From Megamonas sp. UBA1796 (GTDB taxonomy: Bacteria > Bacillota > Negativicutes > Selenomonadales > Selenomonadaceae), in assembly GCA_002319795.1 (NCBI GenBank), contig DCFU01000031.1, positions 222,700-286,699 of the forward strand: a stretch of 64,000 bases of DNA, in the 5' to 3' direction. A program made the translations under genes and the position numbers. Position 1 is the first letter of the stretch. Each line of letters starts with the position of its first letter. Positions 51,303-58,955 of this stretch are shown piece by piece. Below the pieces are notes generated by a model. The model had not been told where the DNA came from. It did no database searches and saw only the letters and a list, made by a program, of their open reading frames with translations.

Positions 51303-52574
51303 ATGGAACAGGAAAAGGGTTTGATCATTGGTTGTATTGCGGATGAGTTTAATGGCTCGATGGAAGCGGCGGCAGGTTTGCATGAGGCTGGTCTGTGTAC
51401 TGCTTTGGTGCACAACGTACCCAAAGCACCTTTAGGCCCAGGCTATGAGGCGATTGTGACAGCCCTGGATCTGCGGGGAATCGCGCCGAGCGAGGCGGTG
51501 CAAAAAAGCCTTGCATCCTTGCAGTGGCTGCGTCAACAGGGAGCACAGCACATTTACATTCAGTGTGGATCGACGGTTCCAGCCATACGTGCAGGTAATA
51601 TTCCCCTGCTTATTGATGCAATATTAGAGGCAATGGAGGAAACCTGTACGATTTTTTGCCCGGCTATGCCGGAAAAGGGCAGGTACGTGCGTAATGGAGT
51701 GCTTTCCCTTGAGGAGCCACTGGGGCAGGAAGGGCAGGAGGGGAAGGAGAAACCACCTGCCGATACGACAGACCTCGATAGGCTGCTTACCTCGCAGGGA
51801 AAATATGACTGTATGAAGCTGCCACAGGAATTTATGGAAAGAGCTTCTGCGGCGGAAGTTCGTAAAAAAATCAGGAGATTTGCTGCTGAAAATGAACGAT
51901 TCTATATCGTGCCAGATTATAGTGAAGAGGCACAGGCAGGAAAAATAGCAGAACTTTTTGCTGCCGGGAGGCTTCTTGCGGGCAGTTCGAGTCTGTTGCC
52001 TGCACTGGGGCGTCATTATAAAAATGGACATGCGTGCAAGCTTCGTTATGTAACGGGTACAACAGGGAAGGGCATCGTTTTTGTCGGGAGCTGTGCACCG
52101 GTGGTGATGGAGCAAATCATTGCCTTCAGGAATGCTTATGGCAGCGATAACTGCTATAAACTCAAGCCGATGCAACTTATCAGTGGGGAACAAAGTATAG
52201 AGTCGATATGTGACTGGATCCGGGCGGCAGGGCCAGAGGTACTCATTTATAGTTCTGAACCGTTGGAAGCTGTACAGGAAAATCAACGTGTTGGCAATGA
52301 GAAAATGTTCGGGCTTTTTGAGAAAACTATGTCGGAGTTGGCCTTGCGTGCGGTGCAGGCCGGCTTTACCCGTCTCGTTATAGCCGGTGATGAAACGGCA
52401 GCTGCTATACTGCCGGCATTGGGCTATGCAACCTTTGACATCAGCGGCAGCGTCATAGCGGGTGTGCCGGTGCTTACACCTTTGCTGGCATCACAGCTGC
52501 GGATTGTATTGAAGTATGGCAGCCAGGGAGGTTTGGAGTTTTTTTCTCAGGCGCTGCATCATATAAAGGTATAG
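51303..52574 (+). CDS. Four-carbon acid sugar kinase family protein (DUF1537-like), diverged
   Basis: The 423-residue protein has the two-domain plan of OtnK/DtnK-type kinases, which phosphorylate 3-oxotetronates, erythronate or related acids. The N-terminal motif usually read as ADDFTGA is ADEFNGS, the usual K-x-C-S-T-F-D-S-T is replaced by QCGSTVPAI, while GNIPLLIDAIL, GSCAPV and AGDETAAAILPAL are recognisable. So the fold is kept but several key residues differ; substrate and activity are uncertain. ATG 51303 follows aggatggtgag. A class II aldolase-like gene that could act with it lies 6 kb away. Confidence 0.7.
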   Translation: MEQEKGLIIGCIADEFNGSMEAAAGLHEAGLCTALVHNVPKAPLGPGYEAIVTALDLRGIAPSEAVQKSLASLQWLRQQGAQHIYIQCGSTVPAIRAGNIPLLIDAILEAMEETCTIFCPAMPEKGRYVRNGVLSLEEPLGQEGQEGKEKPPADTTDLDRLLTSQGKYDCMKLPQEFMERASAAEVRKKIRRFAAENERFYIVPDYSEEAQAGKIAELFAAGRLLAGSSSLLPALGRHYKNGHACKLRYVTGTTGKGIVFVGSCAPVVMEQIIAFRNAYGSDNCYKLKPMQLISGEQSIESICDWIRAAGPEVLIYSSEPLEAVQENQRVGNEKMFGLFEKTMSELALRAVQAGFTRLVIAGDETAAAILPALGYATFDISGSVIAGVPVLTPLLASQLRIVLKYGSQGGLEFFSQALHHIKV

Positions 52575-52709
52575 GCAGGCGGAGTACTGTCTTATATGTG
52601 GAAATTGCAGAGGGTGGAAAGGCCCCTTCCAGCTGCGGGGTATCTTGCAAAAGCCAGGCTTCTTCGCTACAATAGAGAGTAAAAGAAAAATTTTATAAGG
52701 GCGGTAGTT

Positions 52710-52868
52710 TTGTTGGAAATTATAAGGTTTGGTATCACTGATCAGCAGCCTGCAGTGTGGCTGGAGCGTGTTGCGCAGGCTGCGGCAGGGCATGAGCCTC
52801 CAGAACGGAAAAACTATATGGGACATTGGGGAATTTTCGGTATGTGGCGGTGCAGTCATGAGTCTTGA
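52710..52868 (+). CDS. Possible small protein (52 residues)
   Basis: A TTG-initiated frame after aagggcgg encodes a protein with WLERVAQAAAG and a tryptophan-rich end (YMGHWGIFGMWRC). It overlaps the following small gene by 11 bases. I recognise no family; coding status rests on the ribosome site, composition and tight overlap only. Confidence 0.35.
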   Translation: MLEIIRFGITDQQPAVWLERVAQAAAGHEPPERKNYMGHWGIFGMWRCSHES

Positions 52869-53004
52869 ACCGGAAGTGCGTAAGAAATTGCAAAAGCAGA
52901 TTGATGAGCTCAGACGCCGTATGCAGTACGATGCAAATGACCTTGATTATGAAACACATCTCCATCAGGTAAGGGACTTGCAGCGTATACTCGACAAAAC
53001 GTGA
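52858..53004 (+). CDS. Small helical protein (48 residues)
   Basis: The 48-residue product is strongly charged and helical (VRKKLQKQIDELRRRMQYD ... VRDLQRILDKT), with a pattern loosely like Spo0E-type small phosphatases (helix-loop-helix) but without the S-Q-E-L-D motif. The ribosome site is weak (gtggcggtg). Function unknown. Confidence 0.5.
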   Translation: MSLEPEVRKKLQKQIDELRRRMQYDANDLDYETHLHQVRDLQRILDKT

Positions 53005-53131
53005 GTAAGCTGCAGGCTTGCTTTATTCAGAAAAATCATGTAAACTGGAAATAGTTTGTAATTTTCTTGCGACTTTCAGGAAAAATACAGCAAATTGTGC
53101 TATGTTATTATGCATAAAGGGGTGAAGTGTA

Positions 53132-53416
53132 TTGTCGCAAAGAATGACTATGCAGGAAATTCTGAAGGATTACGGCGTACCGCAGATCAAGCTTGATGTC
53201 CATGCTACACGCAGTGAGTGTCTGAAACTCAGGGAAAAACTTATTGCAATCCGGGATGTGAGCCAGGCAAAGGAACAAGGCTATCTCGACATTGATTGCA
53301 AGCTATATATTGATGTGGATGATATTGACCGTTATTTAGCAGGAGAATTGGATACTTTGGGAGAGATTTATGCTTTCCCGGAAGATATCAAGGCATATCG
53401 GGAGGAAGAAAAATGA
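53132..53416 (+). CDS. Small acidic conserved-looking protein
   Basis: This 94-residue protein starts at TTG 53132, eight bases after ggggtg; an in-frame ATG lies at 53144. It is rich in acidic residues, especially near the C-terminus (YIDVDDIDRYLAGELDTLGEIY). No family is recognised. It overlaps the next gene by four bases (ATGA), which indicates translational coupling with the membrane protein. Confidence 0.65.
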   Translation: MSQRMTMQEILKDYGVPQIKLDVHATRSECLKLREKLIAIRDVSQAKEQGYLDIDCKLYIDVDDIDRYLAGELDTLGEIYAFPEDIKAYREEEK

Positions 53417-54084
53417 AATTGAGAAAAACAGCAGTTGCGCTTATGATAGGAGCTTTTGTGGCTGTGTCGGCCATGCCGGCTGTCTATACTTTGCCGACGA
53501 CGTCCGTGGCTTTTGCGGCGCGTGGCGGCGCACGTATTTCGGCACCAAAGGCTGCACCGGCGGCACCAAAAGCGGCACCTTCGGCACAGCCTTCAAACCC
53601 TGGGCAGAATAGCTATGCACCATCCAAGGATGCGAAATCGCTTTCGAGTTCTGCACCAGCGGCTAATGCCAAGGCGAATGCGGCTGCTGCAACGAAAAGC
53701 AGTACGCCCTGGGGCGGCATTATGCGGAGTGTCGGATTGTTTGCGGGCGGGATGCTTTTAGGAGGCCTTCTGAGCAATCTTTTTGGTATGGGGGGGACCG
53801 GTTTCATGTCCGAGGTTCTGGGGCTGATTATGAACCTTGTGATTTTGGGTGCAGTTGTTATGCTTGCCCGGATGCTCTGGACTAAGTTCAAAAATCGTTC
53901 GCGCCGTCCAGAGGAGAATGTCTATCGTCACAACTATAGCGCACCCGTACATGAAACACGTAATGAGCGTACTATGATTGATGTGACACCGCCAAAGCAG
54001 GAAAGAAAAATGGAGGATATCATACCGCCACAGGATGGAGGATATGATCCTAAAAGTATGGCAGATCGATATCGCAGCAGGTAA
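53413..54084 (+). CDS. Exported/membrane protein with Ala-Pro-Lys repeat region
   Basis: The 223-residue protein has a signal peptide (KLRKTAVALMIGAFVAVSAMPAV), a low-complexity region with repeated A-P-K-A-A-P units (about residues 42-95), a glycine-rich hydrophobic segment (GLFAGGMLLGGLLSNLFGMGG) followed by a second span (LIMNLVILGAVVMLARML), and a charged tail. The glycine-rich double hydrophobic segment resembles the membrane anchor of Tim44-domain proteins, but the Tim44 domain itself is missing. Its role is unknown; it lies in a run of small unknown genes ahead of the SIS isomerase. Confidence 0.7.
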   Translation: MKLRKTAVALMIGAFVAVSAMPAVYTLPTTSVAFAARGGARISAPKAAPAAPKAAPSAQPSNPGQNSYAPSKDAKSLSSSAPAANAKANAAAATKSSTPWGGIMRSVGLFAGGMLLGGLLSNLFGMGGTGFMSEVLGLIMNLVILGAVVMLARMLWTKFKNRSRRPEENVYRHNYSAPVHETRNERTMIDVTPPKQERKMEDIIPPQDGGYDPKSMADRYRSR

Positions 54085-54098
54085 AGGAGCGTCTTACC

Positions 54099-54755
54099 AT
54101 GGTAAAGAAAACTACGCTGGCTACAGTGGATTATCTTGTTGAACGCTACAGTGCGCTGGCTGTATGTAAGCCTGAGCTTGTGCGTGCAGTTGAGACTATT
54201 TGTGAGAGCTATCGTATGAAGCATAAACTTGTTATTTGCGGGAATGGCGGCAGTGCTTCAGATGCAGAACATATTGTAGGTGAACTCATGAAGGGATTTT
54301 TGCTGCCGCGCCGGCTGCCAGAATCTATGCAGGAACGCATGAAGAAAATATGTCCGGCAGAAGCGGATTATTTCATGGAAAATCTCCAGGGAACCTTGCC
54401 AGCAATTTCACTTGTGAGTGAAGCCGGGCTCAATACGGCATTTGCCAATGACCAGGCAGCGGATCTTTCCTTTGCCCAGCAGGTGCTGGGTATGGGAGAT
54501 GCAGGCGATGTTCTGCTGGGAATCAGCACCTCAGGAAATTCGGCGAATGTCGTCTATGCAGTGCAGATGGCCAAGGTCAAGGGCATGAAGACGATTGCAC
54601 TTACAGGAGAGACGGGCGGCAAGCTGAAGGGACTCGTTGATATATGCATTTGTGCACCGAGTCCGGTTACCTATCATATTCAGGAGTACCATCTGCCGAT
54701 TTATCACATGCTCTGCATTGCGGCGGAAAATGAGTTTTTCGGCGAAGAGGAATAA
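54099..54755 (+). CDS. SIS-domain sugar-phosphate isomerase (GmhA-like)
   Basis: The 218-residue protein resembles sedoheptulose-7-phosphate isomerase, the first enzyme of ADP-heptose synthesis for lipopolysaccharide. The SIS motifs are ICGNGGSASDAEHIVGELMKGF and LGISTSGNSANVVYA, followed by TGETGGKLKGLVD and the conserved EYHLPIYHMLC. Presence of LPS-related genes fits the diderm Negativicutes. It follows the membrane protein by 14 bp with aaaggagcg, and ends at a terminator. Confidence 0.82.
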   Translation: MVKKTTLATVDYLVERYSALAVCKPELVRAVETICESYRMKHKLVICGNGGSASDAEHIVGELMKGFLLPRRLPESMQERMKKICPAEADYFMENLQGTLPAISLVSEAGLNTAFANDQAADLSFAQQVLGMGDAGDVLLGISTSGNSANVVYAVQMAKVKGMKTIALTGETGGKLKGLVDICICAPSPVTYHIQEYHLPIYHMLCIAAENEFFGEEE

Positions 54756-54762
54756 AGAAACG

Positions 54763-54798
54763 ACAAGCGTGCTGTTTTTAGGTACGCTTGTTTTTTTA
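54763..54798 (+). terminator. Rho-independent terminator
   Basis: ACAAGCGT (54763-54770) and ACGCTTGT (54784-54791) pair, followed by TTTTTT, just after the isomerase gene. Confidence 0.8.
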
Positions 54799-55050
54799 TT
54801 ATAAGGAAAAGCTGCTGGCAATAGAATTGTCGGCAGCTTATTTTTTTGTAAATACATAGGGTGGTTCTTTAAGCCTGCTTAATGCATAGATAGATCTTTT
54901 ACACATATTGTTGCGTTGAGAGGGCAGACTTTCTGTATAAGAGGATTTTTTAATGAAATTGTAGCCTGAACTACATTTTTATATCATTTTGTATTTTATA
55001 ATAACAAAGTATCGTATATATGATGTGTAAAAAAGTAAACTATTCATGAG

Positions 55051-55080
55051 GTGAATTTCTTTTTTGATTTATGCTATAAT
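55051..55080 (+). promoter_or_regulatory. Probable promoter of the Crp/Fnr-type regulator
   Basis: GTGAAT (55051-55056) and the consensus -10 TATAAT (55075-55080) are 18 bp apart, 33 bp before the start codon. The remaining intergenic DNA from 54798 is AT-rich and shows no gene. Confidence 0.55.
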
Positions 55081-55112
55081 CCATTCAGCAATGATAATAA
55101 GGAGTGCTGTAT

Positions 55113-55787
55113 ATGTACGAAGAAGCGTTTGATAGTGTATCTCAGGAGGAAATGCGCGATTATTTTTGTGGCTGGCTGGCTTGTCAGGGAATAGAAAGAA
55201 GCTATGAGAAGAATCAGTTCATCACGATAGACGGGCAGTCTTTTGGCATTGTTACGAAAGGCTGTGTTGCTAAAAGTATCGTAAGTGCACAGGGAAAAGA
55301 AAAATTGCTCTATTTGCTTCGGCCAGGAGAGATCTTTGGGGAAATGAATCTTGTTGGCGGCGGCGCTTTGAACTATATGGTCAAAGCAAAAGAAGCGTCA
55401 GCGATATCATTTGTCAGTCAAAAGATACTGAAGCAGGAAATAATAAAAAATCCAGAAGCTTATCTTTATATTATCCATAGTATTACAAGAAAATTTCGCA
55501 TTGTGCTCCTGCAATCGACCAACAGCCTCTTCAATGATTCCCGAGGGAAAATTGCTGAGGCGTTGCTGCGGCTCGCGGCTTGTTCGGAACCGCAGGGCGG
55601 CGCTGCGTCAATCATTACGGCGCATCTCACCCAGAATGAACTGGCACAGAATATCGGGTGTTCACGTATCACGGTTACGCGTGTACTGAATGAGTTCAAA
55701 AAAGAGCATTTGATCCGCCTGCATGACAAAAAAATTGTAATTCTCGATATTGAAGCTCTTGTGGCCTTTACTGACAGGATACAATGA
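55113..55787 (+). CDS. Crp/Fnr-family transcriptional regulator
   Basis: The 224-residue protein has an N-terminal cyclic-nucleotide-binding-type beta barrel (LLYLLRPGEIFGEMNLVGGG) and a C-terminal winged helix with the recognition motif LTQNELAQNIGCSRITVTRVLNEF. The four Fnr iron-sulfur cysteines are absent, so the ligand is something else. ATG 55113 follows aaggag. It directly precedes the 5-oxoproline operon in the same direction and may control it. Confidence 0.88.
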   Translation: MYEEAFDSVSQEEMRDYFCGWLACQGIERSYEKNQFITIDGQSFGIVTKGCVAKSIVSAQGKEKLLYLLRPGEIFGEMNLVGGGALNYMVKAKEASAISFVSQKILKQEIIKNPEAYLYIIHSITRKFRIVLLQSTNSLFNDSRGKIAEALLRLAACSEPQGGAASIITAHLTQNELAQNIGCSRITVTRVLNEFKKEHLIRLHDKKIVILDIEALVAFTDRIQ

Positions 55788-55845
55788 CCCGTATTCTTAT
55801 CTGCGATACGAAATCATTCTATAAATATTAAGGAGGAATTGTTTT

Positions 55846-56550
55846 TTGATTAAGCTGATTGGTATTTTGATTGTCATCCTGGGACTGGCCTTCCGTTTTA
55901 ATTCCCTGCTGGTAGTCATAGTGGCAGGGTTTGCTACTGGTTTTGCCGGAGGAATGAGCCCTGTTGAGATATTGGATGTCATTGGCAGTGCGTTTGTTAC
56001 GAACCGCTATATGTCATTGTTTATTCTTATCCTTCCGGTTATCGGGCTGCTGGAACGCTATGGCCTGAGAGAACAGGCGGGAAGATTTATTCGTAGCTTC
56101 AAGGGAACGACTGCAGGGCGGATTATGATCATTTATATGCTTTTCCGTCAGATTACCGTTGGTTTGGGAATGATGCTGGGAGGACATCCAAGCTTTATTC
56201 GGCCGATTGTTTCACCTATGGCAGAAGCTGCTGTGGCAAAGGGACGTCCGATGCCGCAAAAAGTAGTTGATGAGGTCCGCGGTTTTGCGGCTTCAGCAGA
56301 CAACTACGGCAATTTCTATGGGCAGTTGATTTTTCTCGCTGCTGGTGGCCTTCTCCTCATAAAGGGCGTCATGGAACAAGCTGGCTATGAAGTAAGCCTT
56401 ACGACTATGGCTGTATATGCAATCCCTACAGCCGTCATTGCGCTGCTCATTGCGGCAGTTCAATACCATTTGTTTGATTGCCGTATGGAGCGTCTTATGC
56501 AGGAAAGTACACAGCAGGATGGGGTACATGAAGGGAGAAATGTACAATGA
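55846..56550 (+). CDS. 5-oxoproline transporter subunit (DUF969 family)
   Basis: The 234-residue protein is mostly hydrophobic with about six membrane spans; VIVAGFATGFAGGMSPVEILDVIG, MLGGHPSFIRPIVSPMAEAAV and FAASADNYGNFYGQLIFLAAGG are family stretches. DUF969 and DUF979 proteins form a two-part permease linked with 5-oxoproline uptake or export. The start is TTG 55846, nine bases after aggagg. The end overlaps the next gene by four bases. Confidence 0.85.
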   Translation: MIKLIGILIVILGLAFRFNSLLVVIVAGFATGFAGGMSPVEILDVIGSAFVTNRYMSLFILILPVIGLLERYGLREQAGRFIRSFKGTTAGRIMIIYMLFRQITVGLGMMLGGHPSFIRPIVSPMAEAAVAKGRPMPQKVVDEVRGFAASADNYGNFYGQLIFLAAGGLLLIKGVMEQAGYEVSLTTMAVYAIPTAVIALLIAAVQYHLFDCRMERLMQESTQQDGVHEGRNVQ

Positions 56551-57461
56551 TGATAACACTGGAGCATATGTATTATCTGACGGGAGCCCTGTTATTTATT
56601 TTCAGTGTGTATACGGTTTTTGACAAACGGCATCGGGCAAAATATGGCACCGCTTTCTTTTGGTTCCTTTATAGCATTACATTTGTTTTTGGCAAGGTGA
56701 TTCCTGCTTGGATTATCGGGCTTATGGTCGTTTGTATGGCTATCGTTGCGAGCCTTAAATGGACGGGAAGGGGCTCATATAAAGAATCTTCCGGGGAAGA
56801 AAAGGCAGTGGCGGCGGAGAAGTTCGGCAACCGTCTTTTCCTGCCAGCTTTGTTGGTACCAATTGTTATTTTTTTGGTTGCCGGATTCACTAAACTTGGT
56901 GCACTTGTCGGTTTAGGTATGGGTGCTGTTGTCGGGCTTGCTGTAGCATTGTACATGACGCGCGAATCGCTTGGTACAGCAGCCAATGAAGGCCGACGTC
57001 TGATTGATGCTATCGGCTGGGCGGTAATTCTTTCGCAGTTTCTTGCCGCCCTCGGCGCATTATTTGACAAGGCTGGTGTGGGCAAGGTCGTCGCTGAGAT
57101 GGTAGCAACTATTGTGCCTACGGATAGTACTTTAGCAGTTGTAATCGCTTATTGTGTCGGAATGGCACTTTTTACGATGATCATGGGAAATGCCTTTGCT
57201 GCCTTCGCTGTTATTACCACGGGCATCGGCATACCGCTTGTAGTACGGCTGCATGGCGCGGATCCGGCCATTGCCGGAGTACTCGCAATGTTGTCAGGAT
57301 ACTGTGGAACTTTGATGACACCGATGGCGGCTAATTTTAACGTTGTGCCGGCAGCTTTGCTTGAAATGAAGGATCAATATGGTGTGATCAAAGCGCAGGT
57401 ACCAGTGGCATTATCTTTGTTGATTATACAAATCATCCTTGTCTATTGTTTGGCATTTTAG
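56547..57461 (+). CDS. 5-oxoproline transporter subunit (DUF979 family)
   Basis: The 304-residue protein has about nine membrane spans and the DUF979 segments LVGLGMGAVVGLAVALYMT, FTMIMGNAFAAFAVITTGIGIPLVV and MLSGYCGTLMTPMAANFNVVPAALLEM. It should pair with the DUF969 subunit encoded just before it, with which it overlaps (ATGA). The next gene is pyroglutamyl peptidase, whose product is 5-oxoproline. Confidence 0.87.
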   Translation: MMITLEHMYYLTGALLFIFSVYTVFDKRHRAKYGTAFFWFLYSITFVFGKVIPAWIIGLMVVCMAIVASLKWTGRGSYKESSGEEKAVAAEKFGNRLFLPALLVPIVIFLVAGFTKLGALVGLGMGAVVGLAVALYMTRESLGTAANEGRRLIDAIGWAVILSQFLAALGALFDKAGVGKVVAEMVATIVPTDSTLAVVIAYCVGMALFTMIMGNAFAAFAVITTGIGIPLVVRLHGADPAIAGVLAMLSGYCGTLMTPMAANFNVVPAALLEMKDQYGVIKAQVPVALSLLIIQIILVYCLAF

Positions 57462-57473
57462 GAGGCATACGAT

Positions 57474-58118
57474 ATGAATGTTCTTATTACTGGTTTTGAT
57501 CCATTTGGCGGGGAATCTGTCAATCCGGCGCTTGAGGCAATAAAGAAGCTGGATGGTTGTATGGTTGCGGGAGCTAAGGTTCATACATGCGAAATTCCGA
57601 CGATTCGCTGGAAGTCCATTATGGCGATCCGCAGGGCTATCCAGGAACTGGATCCGGTACTTGTCATTGCGGTCGGGCAGGCTGGTGGGCGTATGGAAAT
57701 TACGGTTGAACGCGTAGGCATCAATGTGGATGATTTTCGCATCAAGGATAATGAAGGAAATCAGCCGATTGATGAACGAATCGTACCAGATGGGCCGGCA
57801 GCCTATTGGTCGACGCTGCCTATAAAAAAAATAGTTTCGGCAGTGCGCAGCGCAGGGATTCCCTGTAGTTTGTCTAATACGGCAGGCACCTTTGTTTGCA
57901 ACCATGTCTTTTATGGTCTCATGCATGAACTGTATAAAGAGGGGAATAAGCGCCGGGGCGGATTCATCCATATTCCTTATCTGCCGCAGCAGGCAGCCGG
58001 ACTTGTGGGACAACCGAGCATGTCACTGGAACTTGTGATCAGGGGCATGAAGAAGGCGATTGAAACGGCACTCCTGCAGACAAGAGATGAAAAAATCACC
58101 GAAGGAAAGATCTGCTGA
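57474..58118 (+). CDS. pcp: Pyroglutamyl-peptidase I
   Basis: The 214-residue cysteine peptidase removes N-terminal 5-oxoproline from peptides. The N-terminal VLITGFDPFGGESVNPALEAIK is the family start; the catalytic triad can be placed as glutamate in VGQAGGRMEITVERVGIN, cysteine in SNTAGTFVCNHVFY and histidine in GGFIHIPYLP. It follows the transporter genes by 12 bp with aggaggcat and completes an operon for release and transport of 5-oxoproline. Confidence 0.94.
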   Translation: MNVLITGFDPFGGESVNPALEAIKKLDGCMVAGAKVHTCEIPTIRWKSIMAIRRAIQELDPVLVIAVGQAGGRMEITVERVGINVDDFRIKDNEGNQPIDERIVPDGPAAYWSTLPIKKIVSAVRSAGIPCSLSNTAGTFVCNHVFYGLMHELYKEGNKRRGGFIHIPYLPQQAAGLVGQPSMSLELVIRGMKKAIETALLQTRDEKITEGKIC

Positions 58119-58148
58119 AGAAAAAATTGCATTTTATATGGAAAAAAA

Positions 58149-58192
58149 CAGCTCCTGTTTATGATATACTATCTAGACAGGAACTATTTTTT
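58149..58192 (+). terminator. Terminator after pcp
   Basis: TCCTGT (58153-58158) and ACAGGA (58177-58182) pair within a larger imperfect stem, followed by a run of seven T. Confidence 0.6.
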
Positions 58193-58213
58193 TGCAATAG
58201 GGAGGCGTGGAAA

Positions 58214-58873
58214 ATGTTAGAGGAACTCAAGGAACAGATCGTGGAATTTGCACTGGCGGCTGAAACTATAGGGCTTTGCCGCCATCGCTCAGGAAATTTT
58301 AGTGTTCGTGATGAGAAAAGCGGGCTCATCTGTGTTACGCCTACGGGCGTGGATCGGCGATTTATGCGTCCAGTAGATGTTGTGGTTATAAACGCACAGG
58401 CAGAGGTCATCGAAAGCATCATGGGACTTCGGCCGACGAGCGAGGCTCTCATGCATCTTGCGGCCTACGAAGCCCGGCCGGATGTCCATGCGGTTGTGCA
58501 TACACATTCGAAATTCGCGCTGAGCTTTGCTGTACTTCGCAAACCTATTCCGGCTGTTGTGTCCGAGCTGGCTTATCTTGGCTGCAGCAAGGGACTCATT
58601 CCTGTAGCCGCTTATGGCCGGCAGGGCTCACAGAAACTTGCTGATTCTGTGCGTGCCCCGCTTTTAGGCGCTGATGCGCTGCTCCTGGCCAGTCATGGGG
58701 TGCTTACAGTAGACAAATATTCGTTGGAAGAAGCAGTACTCAAGGCGGCCTATGTTGAGGAGATTGCCGAGGTCTATTATCATGCGCTCGCCATGAATGG
58801 AGGGAAGGAGCCACCGACGCTGCCGCTCGCAGATCTTAAGATGCAGTATCCGGAACAGATTGTGCAGGGATAA
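58214..58873 (+). CDS. Class II aldolase/adducin-family protein
   Basis: The 219-residue protein belongs to the AraD/FucA aldolase family: SGNFSVRDEKSGLICVTPTGVD, the zinc-binding HTHS with a later histidine in LLASHGVLT, and the catalytic glutamate in TSEALMH. Members cleave fuculose-1-phosphate, epimerise ribulose-5-phosphate or decarboxylate 3-oxotetronate-4-phosphate (OtnC). A link to the kinase-like gene at 51303 or to the ara genes, which lack araD, is possible; sequence alone does not decide. ATG 58214 follows agggaggcg. Confidence 0.83.
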   Translation: MLEELKEQIVEFALAAETIGLCRHRSGNFSVRDEKSGLICVTPTGVDRRFMRPVDVVVINAQAEVIESIMGLRPTSEALMHLAAYEARPDVHAVVHTHSKFALSFAVLRKPIPAVVSELAYLGCSKGLIPVAAYGRQGSQKLADSVRAPLLGADALLLASHGVLTVDKYSLEEAVLKAAYVEEIAEVYYHALAMNGGKEPPTLPLADLKMQYPEQIVQG

Positions 58874-58955
58874 AAGGCAATTGGATGATCTTTACTTTTA
58901 TGGTATTATAGAAAGAAACAGGCTGTTCATATATTCGCATAGAGGAGGCTAAGGA

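Noticed and set aside
51624..52286. A 220-codon minus-strand frame inside the DUF1537-like gene
   Set aside because: Antisense to a protein with clear fold motifs; composition (many His, Arg, Pro) is typical of a mirror frame.
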